Source: a virus
IMG/VR virus record: IMGVR_UViG_3300031772_000013
Location: 1-64,000 of that record
Strand: one strand, 5' to 3'
Length of the DNA stretch: 64,000 nt
This document shows, one piece after another, positions 15,125 through 22,356 of this stretch (the first letter of the stretch is position 1; each line of letters begins with the position of its first letter). Under the pieces are notes generated by a model. It was not told the origin of the DNA. It searched no databases and saw only the letters and a program-made list of their open reading frames with translations. Position numbers and translations under genes: made by a program.

Positions 15125-15942
15125 GACAACAGCGGCTCGCCGAAGCACCGAGGCTGGTCTACCGCGGCACGCAGCAGCGTGAGCAGCACGGAGTTCGCGG
15201 TGCGACCTCGTGGACCGATTCGTTGCCGGTGGCGATGATCTGGTCAGCGGTGCCGGCCGACCCGTGGGCGTCGTCGCGCGAGCTGAACCACGCCCACTTC
15301 ATCGACACGTCTACCATCCACGCGGCCCACCTGAACTTTCAAAACCCGCTGGCGCTCGACTACAACCAGGCGAGCGTCGGTGACATCATGCGCGCGCTTC
15401 GATACGGTGAGCCCGACGGCATCGCTGACGACGAGGTGCGCAAGGTGTTCAACTACCTGCACAACCGGATGATGGGCAAGGCCGCGGGGGGCGAGTTCGG
15501 CTACGTTGTGTACGACGAGGACGGGGGCGAGATCGATCCCGACGATCGAGAGCTTTCGTTCGACATGAGTGACTCGCTCATTCGCGACATGCGCGACGAG
15601 TTCGAGTACGCCGACGAGAAGTTCGAGGTCGCGGATCGCATCGCCGCCGACGCCTACGTGTTCTTCGACTCCAAGACGGTCCAGGCCGTCGCGCGCCGGC
15701 TCGGATTCGACGGGTTCGTCTACTGGGACATCTTCGAGGGCTGCGAGTACGCCGCGCGCGACCTGTTCGGCAAGGACGTGGACTGCGCCAACATCGAAGG
15801 TATCGAGGAGGCCACGGATCTGAAAGACGAGACGGTGTTCACGCACCGCACGTACCGCCCACTCTCGGAGGAGAGCGTGGTGCCCGCGTGGGATGCACCG
15901 TCGCTCACTCTGCTGCCAGAGCTACCGAACTGGCTGCGCTAA
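15121..15942 (+). CDS. ADP-ribosyltransferase-like phage protein
   Basis: This is a 273-residue protein from ATG 15121, overlapping the upstream stop (ATGA). It begins MRQQRLAEAPRLVYRGT, so a linker-type L-A-E-A motif precedes the domain directly. VYRGT followed by GATSWTDSLPVAMIWS fits the R and STS motifs of ART-fold phage proteins. ARRLGFDGFVYWDIFEG near the C-terminus recurs in the same families. Like its neighbour, it is a candidate host-modifying effector. The call is by motif only. Confidence 0.5.
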   Translation: MRQQRLAEAPRLVYRGTQQREQHGVRGATSWTDSLPVAMIWSAVPADPWASSRELNHAHFIDTSTIHAAHLNFQNPLALDYNQASVGDIMRALRYGEPDGIADDEVRKVFNYLHNRMMGKAAGGEFGYVVYDEDGGEIDPDDRELSFDMSDSLIRDMRDEFEYADEKFEVADRIAADAYVFFDSKTVQAVARRLGFDGFVYWDIFEGCEYAARDLFGKDVDCANIEGIEEATDLKDETVFTHRTYRPLSEESVVPAWDAPSLTLLPELPNWLR

Positions 15943-16304
15943 CCCCCCGGCGGCTTCTTCTTCCCCGCCAAAAAATCCGAACTGTTCTCGAACGCCGCCC
16001 GAATGTCCGTCCGCGAGGGGGGTCTCACGGGCGTCAACTCTTGATCGAACTCGCGGAGTCTCCGCTCAAGCGCAAAGAGCTCGACGCGAAGACGCAAAAC
16101 GTCCTCACAGGAATCAATCGTGCGACGCAACTCGATAGCGGCAACCTTGTCGATGTTCACGCGACCCGAGATCGATTTGAGCAAGAATCTCAAGTTCGAG
16201 ACCTCTTCGCAGACCTCGGCGCCCCGTTTCACTTCACGAAGTAGCGCTTGGTACTCGTTTTTCGGGATCGTGATGTAATCCGGCACGGTTTTTTCCTCCC
16301 CCAT
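15939..16304 (-). CDS. Coiled-coil protein
   Basis: This is a 121-residue protein, convergent with the preceding gene and overlapping it by four bases. Heptad-like leucines run through about residues 15-95 (EYQALLREVKRGAEVCEEVS, DVLRLRVELFALERRLREF). It starts 30 bases from the divergent lytic gene, so the two may share a promoter region. The function is unknown. Confidence 0.65.
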   Translation of the reverse strand: MGEEKTVPDYITIPKNEYQALLREVKRGAEVCEEVSNLRFLLKSISGRVNIDKVAAIELRRTIDSCEDVLRLRVELFALERRLREFDQELTPVRPPSRTDIRAAFENSSDFLAGKKKPPGG

Positions 16305-16333
16305 GATCGTAGTCGCAGTCTAGGCTTCGCGAC

Positions 16334-16864
16334 ATGACATCGATCATTCTCGCGGCAATTCTCACGCTGATGCCTGGCCCCTCCCCGAAATGGGGCGAGA
16401 CGGGAACCGAGTTTCGCGCTCGCATGCAACTCATTGCCCAGTCCATCGACGAGGCGTCCAAGGTCGCGAAGGCGCCCCATCGCCACCAGCTCGCGATGAC
16501 GATCGTGGTGACTTTCTGGGGCGAGTCTCGCTTCAGCCCGCTCGTTCAGGCCGGGGTACACCGGGGCGACGGTGGCCAGGCGATCTGCCTCGGGGGCCAC
16601 CACCAAGAGAGCCTCAGTGAGGGGCAGTGGCTCGGGTTGGCTGGGCTCGATCTCGAGAGTACGACCCGCTGCGCGACCCTCACCGCCAAGCGGCTCAAGA
16701 GCGCCTGGTGGTACTGCCACGGCCTCGATCCAAAATCTTCGTGGCCACAGGCTATCGTCCTCTACGGAACGGGTCGGACGTGTCAGGCCCAAGAGACGCG
16801 CTGGAAGAACATCTTCGTGGACCGAGGCGAGAAGTGGGCGGCGCTCACCGCGAAACGACCGTGA
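16334..16864 (+). CDS. Lysozyme-fold (lytic transglycosylase-like) protein
   Basis: This is a 176-residue protein with a short hydrophobic N-terminus (TSIILAAILTLMPG) that may be a signal or anchor. FWGESRFSPLVQ carries the E-S-x-F motif of lytic transglycosylases, with a likely catalytic Glu at about residue 63. GLDLESTTRCATLTAKRLK and AIVLYGTGRTC follow. Two Cys pairs could form disulfides in the periplasm. It would cleave peptidoglycan in lysis or DNA entry. Confidence 0.6.
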   Translation: MTSIILAAILTLMPGPSPKWGETGTEFRARMQLIAQSIDEASKVAKAPHRHQLAMTIVVTFWGESRFSPLVQAGVHRGDGGQAICLGGHHQESLSEGQWLGLAGLDLESTTRCATLTAKRLKSAWWYCHGLDPKSSWPQAIVLYGTGRTCQAQETRWKNIFVDRGEKWAALTAKRP

Positions 16865-17076
16865 GAGACGTCTCGCCGATAGTGCTGTATGACCACGACG
16901 GCTTCGCATCCGATGGGATCGACGGAGAGCCGAGCGTGCGCTGGCCGAAGAAGTTCCTGGGAGGCAAGCCGCACAAGCTCCTGGACACGCCGACGTCTCG
17001 TCGGAACATCGAGGAGTGGAACGGGCTGATGCAATGGGGCGGCCCTCCGCTCTACGGCGTACAGGAAGAGGGCTGA
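16861..17076 (+). CDS. Hypothetical protein
   Basis: This is a 71-residue protein from GTG 16861, overlapping the lytic gene stop (GTGA), so the two are probably co-translated. Trp/Pro/Gly-rich segments (VRWPKKFLGGKPHKLLDTP, WGGPPLYG) are visible. It could be a lysis accessory protein by position. No family was recognised. Confidence 0.6.
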   Translation: MRDVSPIVLYDHDGFASDGIDGEPSVRWPKKFLGGKPHKLLDTPTSRRNIEEWNGLMQWGGPPLYGVQEEG

Positions 17077-17088
17077 GGGGGCCAGGAA

Positions 17089-17117
17089 GGGCACCGGGCT
17101 CGAAAGCGCCGGTGCCC
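17089..17117. terminator. Strong GC hairpin between convergent genes
   Basis: GGGCACCGG (17089-17097) pairs perfectly with CCGGTGCCC (17109-17117) around an 11-base loop. No T-tract follows on either strand. Its place between convergent genes suggests an end-of-operon RNA structure or a factor-dependent terminator. Confidence 0.45.
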
Positions 17118-17173
17118 CCTGCTCGCCCGAGGACGAGTGGCGGCGGCCCAGTACCGCGACCTCGCGTCGAGGG

Positions 17174-17431
17174 TCAATCCGGATCGTCCGTGAACCCGTA
17201 CACTCGGATCGGTTGCTCTTCTCCGACCACGTAGAGATCGACAGCCGCGAGCGCACAGAGCCGCTGAATGAAGTCCAGACCCGCACCCAGCGTGTCCATG
17301 TCGGTCGCGAGGCGATACGCCTCAAGCACGGCCTCACGCATCGACGGTCGCAGAACAACCTCCCGAGGCTTCCCCCTGCGAGCGCGCGCTCGCGCGGCCA
17401 TCTCGTGACTGTGCGGACCCATCGGGTTCAT
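17174..17431 (-). CDS. Hypothetical protein
   Basis: This is an 85-residue protein. ATG 17431 is used; two further in-frame ATGs lie within the next ten codons. A basic N-terminus (ARARARRGKPREVVLRPSM) precedes a helical segment and a short beta hairpin (VDLYVVGEEQPIRVYGF). No family was recognised. Confidence 0.55.
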   Translation of the reverse strand: MNPMGPHSHEMAARARARRGKPREVVLRPSMREAVLEAYRLATDMDTLGAGLDFIQRLCALAAVDLYVVGEEQPIRVYGFTDDPD

Positions 17432-17441
17432 TGGAGATAAT

Positions 17442-17494
17442 CGCGCCGCCCCGGCGTGGGACGAGAGGGGGAATCGTGACGCCAGGGCGGCGCG
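17442..17494. repeat. Nine-base inverted repeat upstream of a small gene
   Basis: CGCGCCGCC (17442-17450) and GGCGGCGCG (17486-17494) are perfect inverted copies 35 bases apart. They lie in the 85-base gap between two leftward genes. The element could be a terminator-like hairpin or an operator. No T-tract is evident. Confidence 0.4.
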
Positions 17495-17516
17495 GAGCCC
17501 GATGATACTCTCGAAC

Positions 17517-17717
17517 TCACGAGAAGTGGCTCACATTCTCAAGGCGCCAACCTCGCTTCCGAATCCACGATTCGAGCTTCGTCATCGAGTAGAACGTCGT
17601 GTCCCGCGACGCATAGAGGCCCAGGGGCTCTTTCACGACGAAGCTACGGGTCAACGAGAAGACCAGCGCCCGAAACTTCCCGGTCCTGGTCAGGATGCGA
17701 TGGGATTCCCAGTCCAT
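17517..17717 (-). CDS. Hypothetical small protein
   Basis: This is a 66-residue basic protein overlapping the upstream stop (TGATG). It alternates hydrophobic and basic residues (FRALVFSLTRSFVVKEPLGL) and ends with KLESWIRKRGWRLENV. No family was recognised. Confidence 0.6.
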   Translation of the reverse strand: MDWESHRILTRTGKFRALVFSLTRSFVVKEPLGLYASRDTTFYSMTKLESWIRKRGWRLENVSHFS

Positions 17718-18019
17718 CAGGTGTCCTTCGCGCGCTGAGTGGCGCGCTCCAGAAGATCCGCCGCCGTGACCTCGAACCGAGCGGCGAGTTCAAGCGCCTC
17801 CTTGCGTGTCGGGGAGCTCAAGAGCGAGATCGGATTCCGGAGCACGTTCAAGATCCGGCCGATGGCTTGCTTCCGGAGCGCTTGATCGACCTTCGAGGGC
17901 GCCCCTATCCCCGCCAACGTCGCTGCGAGCGCTGAAGGGGGCAGGAAGATTCGCTGATGCCCACAGGTGATCTCCACCCCGTTCTCGTCTGCCGTCACCG
18001 TCAGGACAGGCTCCGTCAC
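17717..18019 (-). CDS. Hypothetical protein
   Basis: This is a 100-residue protein from GTG 18019, which overlaps the upstream stop (GTGA). The longer upstream frame is a shadow of the neighbour. It has an N-terminal beta hairpin (VLTVTADENGVEITCGHQRIF) and a helical remainder (KEALELAARFEVTAADLLERA). The function is unknown. Confidence 0.65.
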   Translation of the reverse strand: MTEPVLTVTADENGVEITCGHQRIFLPPSALAATLAGIGAPSKVDQALRKQAIGRILNVLRNPISLLSSPTRKEALELAARFEVTAADLLERATQRAKDT

Positions 18020-18447
18020 GGCTGCTCCTTCGAGAGCGCATGCGTAGCCCAGAACGCCTCGCTCTCGGCGCGCTGCTCGGGCGTGAGGCTCTCGTCCCAA
18101 GGCTCCCGGGGGGCCAAGGGGCCACCGAACGCCGTGTAGAGCACGCAAGGGTCGTTCTCATGAGGCCCAGCGATGACCGTGACGGTCCGAACCTCACGGG
18201 GCGCCCTCGCGCAGAGTCGAGAAGGCCCCGCACGGGTGCCACGGGCCTCCAACGTGACCTCAGCGTCGCCCACCGGAGCGTCGCCCATGGCAGGGCCGTG
18301 GAGCCCGCAGGGGACAGATGGCAGCCCCTCCGGGAGTTCGAAGGTTTCGATGAAGAACGAGTCGCGAGCCGCGAAGCGCTCGGCGACATGGGCGAAGACA
18401 GACTCGTGGAGGCCGTGGTCGAGGTGAGAGACGAGGGTGATTTTCAT
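18016..18447 (-). CDS. Conserved phage-type protein
   Basis: This is a 143-residue protein beginning MKITLVSHLDHGLHESVFAH, with a Cys/His/Gly segment PSVPCGLHGPAMGDAPV. The pattern is like hypothetical proteins of phages and mobile elements. It is followed by GTGA coupling to the next gene. The function is unknown. Confidence 0.65.
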   Translation of the reverse strand: MKITLVSHLDHGLHESVFAHVAERFAARDSFFIETFELPEGLPSVPCGLHGPAMGDAPVGDAEVTLEARGTRAGPSRLCARAPREVRTVTVIAGPHENDPCVLYTAFGGPLAPREPWDESLTPEQRAESEAFWATHALSKEQP

Positions 18448-18475
18448 GATGGATGGACGCCTTGAAGGTGACAGA

Positions 18476-18919
18476 TCAGGCCGACATCTCTGCGAGCTTC
18501 ACGTAGACGACAACGGCCTCGTCGAACGGCAGATCGTTCAGCACGACCGCGCCGGCGCCTTTCGGGCGGAGCCCCTTCATCTTCATCGAGTAGAGCTTGC
18601 CCTCGCGCACGAAGAGGGTCTTCTTCGCAAGCTGGCGCTTCAGATCCTTGCGGGTGAGGTAGTCCGCGAGGATGTCGCCGATCACCATGTCCCCGTCGGG
18701 CTGAAGATGCTCGCCGTAGGCTTCCACCGTTGGGAGCGTCTTCGCGTAGGCGTCGATCTCATCGTGGAGCGCCTGGGGGTAGACGAGCGTCATCCCGCCG
18801 TGGCCGTCATTTCGGGCCTCGCCTCGCTGCTTCCCGTCCACGTAGACGGTGGCGGCGAAGGCAGCCGTCTCCTCGGAGAGGCGGGCGTTGTAGGTCACGT
18901 TCTTGAGTTCGATTTTCAT
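18476..18919 (-). CDS. Conserved phage-type protein
   Basis: This is a 147-residue protein, MKIELKNVTYNARLSEETAAF onward, with ARNDGHGGMTLVYP and a C-terminal segment VVLNDLPFDEAVVVYVKL. Such proteins occur in tailed phages without a known role. It starts opposite the rhomboid gene. AAAAGGA precedes its ATG. Confidence 0.65.
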   Translation of the reverse strand: MKIELKNVTYNARLSEETAAFAATVYVDGKQRGEARNDGHGGMTLVYPQALHDEIDAYAKTLPTVEAYGEHLQPDGDMVIGDILADYLTRKDLKRQLAKKTLFVREGKLYSMKMKGLRPKGAGAVVLNDLPFDEAVVVYVKLAEMSA

Positions 18920-19127
18920 GGCTGATGTCCTTTTCGAAGAGAGCTACGAGGCGTTACGACCGCTTCCTTTTGGAGGAGATTCTCCTCGCGCAGGCCGCTC
19001 TAGGTTTCCCTGTCTTGGCGCCTCGTGCTCTCTGGGGGTCAGACGGGGGTGCTCCACCGGTATTCACCGATTGTATACGAAAAAGATGACACCTGAATAT
19101 CCTTCAGGTACCTTCCGTCTATCCTTC
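18920..19127. promoter_or_regulatory. Divergent control region with a palindromic operator
   Basis: This 208-base region separates the leftward operon from the rhomboid gene. Near the right end, ACCTGAA (19091-19097) and TTCAGGT (19103-19109) form a perfect inverted repeat with a five-base spacer. An AT-rich segment lies just upstream (attgtatacgaaaaag, 19069-19084). This is the layout of a repressor site over a promoter. The rest of the region shows nothing recognisable. Confidence 0.5.
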
Positions 19128-19700
19128 ATGCCCCGCCGTTCCGTCCCCGTCGTAACCCTCCTCCTGGTTGCCACGAACCTGCTCGCCTACCTCTTCGAGC
19201 TGGGGGCCGGCGGCCAGGCGGTCTGCTACGCCCACGGGCTGGTCCCGGCCAAGTTCGTCCACTCGGGCGCGCTCGGTCCGCTCTTCACGAGCCTCTTCCT
19301 CCACGACCCTGCGGGGCTGGCCCACATCGTCGGGAACATGGCCTTCTTGGCCCTTTTTGGCGCCATCGTCGAGGGAGCCCTCGGGGGGTCCCCGTTCCTG
19401 GGCCTCTACCTCGTCGCGGGCGCCCTCGGGGGCCTGATGCACGTCCTGGTGAGCCCAACGGCGACCGAGCCCCTGGTGGGCGCCTCGGGGGCCATCTTCG
19501 GGATCCTGGCCGTCGCTGGAGCCCTCCGGCCCCGCCTGCTCGGCTTCGTCGCCGTCTTCGTTGGGATCAACATCTTCCACGCCGTCGCGGGGGGCGGGGG
19601 CAACGTCTCATTTGGGGCGCATCTTGGCGGCTTCGTTGCCGGGGTCCTCGTCGTGGCGATCATGCGGGCGGCCGGCAGCGAATCTTTGGAGGCAACATGA
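19128..19700 (+). CDS. Rhomboid-family intramembrane serine protease
   Basis: This is a 190-residue protein with about six hydrophobic helices. The signature elements are HIVGN (His66-Asn70), GASGAIFG with catalytic Ser120, and SFGAHLGGFVAG with catalytic His165. Rhomboids cleave transmembrane segments of substrate proteins inside the membrane. The start is uncertain. ATG 19128 puts the protein start directly before the first helix. ATG 19086 would add 14 residues but would place the start before the palindromic operator. The gene is coupled by ATGA to the next. A rhomboid is rare in a phage context and may have been captured from a host. Confidence 0.85.
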   Translation: MPRRSVPVVTLLLVATNLLAYLFELGAGGQAVCYAHGLVPAKFVHSGALGPLFTSLFLHDPAGLAHIVGNMAFLALFGAIVEGALGGSPFLGLYLVAGALGGLMHVLVSPTATEPLVGASGAIFGILAVAGALRPRLLGFVAVFVGINIFHAVAGGGGNVSFGAHLGGFVAGVLVVAIMRAAGSESLEAT

Positions 19701-20044
19701 CATCAGACAACAAATACGGATACGTGATTAACCACCTCCATGCACGCACAATGCCGGTGGCGGTGTGGGGGTACGATTCGGAAAAAGAAGCGCTGCGAGC
19801 CGGGCGCGCAGCGCTGAAGATCATCGTCACCTCGGGCGGTATAGGAGGCAAGGTCGTGGCCGTGGTCCAGCGTACGGCCGAAGAGAGCGAGCGCATTCTC
19901 GCCGCGAAGGTGCGCGAGACCGAGCGTGCACGGAGTGCGGGGCCGATCGAGCCTCTTACTCGTGAGGAGGCGGCCCAGCAGGCCGAGGATCTCGGGCTCT
20001 ACCTAGAGGCAGAGCGCATTCGCCAGGGGCGGGGGCGGCTGTGA
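19697..20044 (+). CDS. Hypothetical protein
   Basis: This is a 115-residue protein overlapping the rhomboid stop (ATGA), so it is probably expressed with it. It has an N-terminal alpha/beta segment (YVINHLHARTMPVAVWGYDS) and a long charged helix (VQRTAEESERILAAKVRETE). No family was recognised. Confidence 0.65.
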   Translation: MTSDNKYGYVINHLHARTMPVAVWGYDSEKEALRAGRAALKIIVTSGGIGGKVVAVVQRTAEESERILAAKVRETERARSAGPIEPLTREEAAQQAEDLGLYLEAERIRQGRGRL

Positions 20045-20235
20045 GCACCCCGAGCTGGTCGGGGTCAGAATCGCACGCCGAGCGCTGCCTGGGAGCTGTA
20101 GTGGACCTAGCGAGAGCCGCGGATGAAGGTAAGCAGCGCTCGGCGAGAGCGACACTCGATACGTTGTGCTGGACGTCAGACGGCTATCCTGACGCGGTAC
20201 GCACCGCCCTCCGTGCAGCGGGATTGAAAACCTAG
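20041..20235 (+). CDS. Hypothetical small protein
   Basis: This is a 64-residue protein starting at GTG 20041 in a GTGA overlap. It is short, Ala-rich and helical. It is followed by a hairpin GCCCGAC-CGAT-GTCGGGC (20244-20261). The function is unknown. Confidence 0.55.
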   Translation: MSTPSWSGSESHAERCLGAVVDLARAADEGKQRSARATLDTLCWTSDGYPDAVRTALRAAGLKT

Positions 20236-20252
20236 CCAGTCTGGCCCGACCG

Positions 20253-20419
20253 ATGTCGGGCGGTAGTTTCACTGCGACTTCTGCGGGCATAAGCGCTCGG
20301 ATCTCAAGCCACTCTTCGGCGGACAAGCGTGCGAAAAGTGTCGCTCGCCGCTCAAGCCGGTCGAAAATAACCAGAAAACTCTTCAGACCGTGAACACGTC
20401 AAAGAAAGAAACCAAGTGA
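20253..20419 (+). pseudogene. Zinc-ribbon gene with a broken start
   Basis: The frame ending at 20419 encodes CDFCGHKRSDLK and then ACEKCRSPLK, two CxxC knuckles of a zinc ribbon, plus a Lys-rich tail. Its stop overlaps the next gene start as GTGA, like real genes in this operon. No start codon exists between the in-frame TAG at 20264-20266 and the first Cys. ATG 20253 is in another frame, and a one-base change would connect it. It is therefore either a pseudogene or a sequencing indel. Confidence 0.5.
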
Positions 20420-20790
20420 ATACCAACGTCCTCATGCTCGAACTCGCCAACGGTCTCCGCGACGTCATCCTCGCGGCGCCCGAGGAGATAGGAAACGAAC
20501 CCGAGGAGGTCTTCGTCGACCTCGCGACCCGCCTCGTGCTCTACCTCCAGAAAAGAGCGGTGGAGGTCGTGCCGTCGCACCACACTGCGACCGTCAGTAC
20601 CCTCGGTATCCTCACCAAGTGGATGCGGGCGCACCCAGGTGAGTTCATCACCAAGATCGGCCCCACGGGTCGATTCGAGCTCCTCGCAACGACCTCCGAG
20701 GGAGTGCAAGCGTTCTTCCAAGGCGAGTCGATGCAGGACGCCTACGCGCAGATGGCCCAGGTGCTCAACCTCAACGAGGGGCGGCTGTGA
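20416..20790 (+). CDS. Hypothetical protein
   Basis: This is a 124-residue helical protein from GTG 20416 (GTGA overlap), acidic in the middle (AAPEEIGNEPEEVFVDLATR). It belongs to a small operon with a ribbon-helix-helix-like protein and a GIY-YIG-like protein. No family was recognised. Confidence 0.65.
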   Translation: MNTNVLMLELANGLRDVILAAPEEIGNEPEEVFVDLATRLVLYLQKRAVEVVPSHHTATVSTLGILTKWMRAHPGEFITKIGPTGRFELLATTSEGVQAFFQGESMQDAYAQMAQVLNLNEGRL

Positions 20791-20975
20791 CGCGCGCGAA
20801 GAAAAACGCGAAGGTCACGAAGGAAGAAGTCTTCAACGTGCGCTGCACTGGCGCGCAAAAGGTACTGCTCGAAGAGGTTGCGGCCCACGACGGGCTCGGG
20901 CTGAGCACGTGGACCCTACACGCTGCGTTGCTGAAGGCCGAAGAACGACTAGCGGCACGGAAAGAGAAGCGATGA
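20787..20975 (+). CDS. Ribbon-helix-helix-like small protein
   Basis: This is a 62-residue protein from GTG 20787. EVFNVRCTGAQKVLLEEVAA followed by LGLSTWTLHAALLKAEERL fits a strand-helix-helix DNA-binding fold like DUF1778 or CopG proteins. It may regulate its own operon. It overlaps both neighbours by four bases. Confidence 0.55.
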   Translation: MTRAKKNAKVTKEEVFNVRCTGAQKVLLEEVAAHDGLGLSTWTLHAALLKAEERLAARKEKR

Positions 20976-21394
20976 GTGTCTACTTCGCACAACGTCGAAA
21001 GAACGGTCTTATCAAAATCGGATACAGTCGCAGTGTCCCGAATAGAATGAGCGCGCTCGGAGCCAAACTGATCGGAGCAGTCCACGGAAATCGATCGACA
21101 GAAATCAAGATCCATGAACGCTTCGCGCATCTACGGGTGCGCGGAGAATGGTTCAGACCAACCAAAGAACTGCTGGATCACATTCAACAAGAAGCACAGA
21201 ACCACAAGCCGGACCAAGAAAGTATCCAGGCAGCGATCCGGATCCCTGACTCGCTGCTCGAACGCATCGACAAGCTCGCCGAGCGCATATCGAAGGACAG
21301 TTTCCCTCTCACGCGCGCCGACGTGCACCGTCGAGCGCTCGAGATGGGCATGGCCCAACTTGAGCAGGGCGAGAAGAAGCTGAAGAAGCGATGA
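20972..21394 (+). CDS. T5orf172 (GIY-YIG-like) domain protein with RHH C-terminus
   Basis: This is 140 residues from ATG 20972 (ATGA overlap). The N-terminal domain follows the T5orf172/MUG113 pattern: VYFAQRRKNGLIKIGYS, an Arg at the next helix, IKIHERFAHLRVRGEWF and LLDHI. These domains are related to GIY-YIG nucleases. Residues about 82-132 (IRIPDSLLERIDKLAERI ... TRADVHRRALEMGM) look like a ribbon-helix-helix domain for DNA binding. It could be a site-specific nuclease or regulator. Confidence 0.7.
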   Translation: MSVYFAQRRKNGLIKIGYSRSVPNRMSALGAKLIGAVHGNRSTEIKIHERFAHLRVRGEWFRPTKELLDHIQQEAQNHKPDQESIQAAIRIPDSLLERIDKLAERISKDSFPLTRADVHRRALEMGMAQLEQGEKKLKKR

Positions 21395-21597
21395 TCGCTC
21401 CCCCCACAACAATTCACGTCGCCGCGTGTCTGACCTGCGGGGCCATCGCGAGCGCCGACACCCGCGCCGAGGCCGCCAAGCGGACGACGTGCCCGATGTG
21501 CCCCGCCGGGGACGGCGTGCTCCAGGTGTTCCGTTACCAGCTCGCGCCTCAGAAATCCCGAAACGCCCAGAAGAGCCGCGCCAAAGATCACCGATAA
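21391..21597 (+). CDS. Small zinc-ribbon protein
   Basis: This is a 68-residue protein with ACLTCGAI and CPMCPAGDG, a two-knuckle zinc ribbon, followed by a basic tail. It is coupled to the preceding gene (ATGA). It is probably nucleic-acid binding; the function is unknown. Confidence 0.65.
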   Translation: MIAPPTTIHVAACLTCGAIASADTRAEAAKRTTCPMCPAGDGVLQVFRYQLAPQKSRNAQKSRAKDHR

Positions 21598-21617
21598 GTC
21601 AAGAAAGCAGTACGACC

Positions 21618-21818
21618 ATGAGTACCTCACCCCCCGTCGGACTCCCAGACCGGATCTGGGTCGTGATTCGCCCGAGCGGCGAGCGCGACTTCATCCACCG
21701 AGAGCCTCTCGAAGGCATCGCCGCGTGGGCCAAGGGAGTCAACGCGACGATCGCGGAGTACCGCTTCGCCGCCGTCACCCACGCCGCGCCCCCGAAGAAG
21801 AGGGTGGCCTCAAAATGA
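21618..21818 (+). CDS. Hypothetical small protein
   Basis: This is a 66-residue protein from ATG 21618. It has a beta-hairpin pattern (DRIWVVIRPSGERDFIHREP) and a basic C-terminus. The frame is open further upstream but overlaps the zinc-ribbon gene there. No family was recognised. Confidence 0.6.
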   Translation: MSTSPPVGLPDRIWVVIRPSGERDFIHREPLEGIAAWAKGVNATIAEYRFAAVTHAAPPKKRVASK

Positions 21819-21997
21819 CGGCCTGGGCGGCCTTCTGGCGGTTCGTGCTCGGCCCCCGCCCGAACCTCGTGGCGGTCTGGTCCGACGGCAAGAAGGAGCC
21901 GGTCGGCTTCTTCGCTTCGTGGCGGCTGTCACGACCGCCGCACCTGCTCGTGCGCGTTGAGTGGGAAGGCGCGACGGTCTGGGCACGTCGAGGCTAG
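21815..21997 (+). CDS. Hypothetical small protein
   Basis: This is a 60-residue Trp-rich protein (WAAFWRFVLG ... GFFASWRLSRPPHLLVRVEW) in an ATGA overlap with the previous gene. It ends the rightward mini-operon and overlaps the 3' end of a convergent small ORF by four bases. Confidence 0.6.
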   Translation: MTAWAAFWRFVLGPRPNLVAVWSDGKKEPVGFFASWRLSRPPHLLVRVEWEGATVWARRG

Positions 21998-22083
21998 CGA
22001 GTGCCACCTCTCCTCTTTCGATAGAGAACCACAAGCAACACGCCGAACGGGACAGCGATCGGCAAGAAGAGCCACAAGGCCAT
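21994..22083 (-). CDS. 29-residue single-pass membrane peptide
   Basis: The ORF at 22083-21994 encodes a peptide beginning MALWLFLPIAVPFGVLLVVL, a clean transmembrane helix, followed by YRKRRGGTR, a positive-inside tail. It starts three bases after the stop of the upstream leftward gene. The composition strongly resembles a real membrane peptide. Its role is unknown. Confidence 0.5.
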   Translation of the reverse strand: MALWLFLPIAVPFGVLLVVLYRKRRGGTR

Positions 22084-22086
22084 CGA

Positions 22087-22356
22087 CTACCTACGACGCC
22101 GCGCCTGGCTGATCCGGCCACTGATCTTCTTCACGCTGTTCACGAGATCCGGATCGGTGAGCTTCTCGAAGATGGACGTCGCCGCCTTGACGGTCTCGTT
22201 GTCGCTCGACAGGAGCCCATCGAGCGGACTCGAGAGAAGGTCGTACTTGCGGATGATCCGCAGAGCCTTCATCGCCGCAGCGATGCGCTCCTTGTCGTCG
22301 CCGTTCTCTTCGAGCGCGAGCTCGATGAGGTCTCTGGCCTTCTGGCGTGCGTTCAT
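22087..22356 (-). CDS. Hypothetical helical protein
   Basis: This is an 89-residue, largely helical protein beginning MNARQKARDLIELALEENGD, with a repeated Ala/Leu/Ile pattern. It resembles the start of phage DUF2786-like proteins (KARKLIELA), but the rest does not clearly match. It overlaps the H1-like gene by ATGA. Confidence 0.6.
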   Translation of the reverse strand: MNARQKARDLIELALEENGDDKERIAAAMKALRIIRKYDLLSSPLDGLLSSDNETVKAATSIFEKLTDPDLVNSVKKISGRISQARRRR

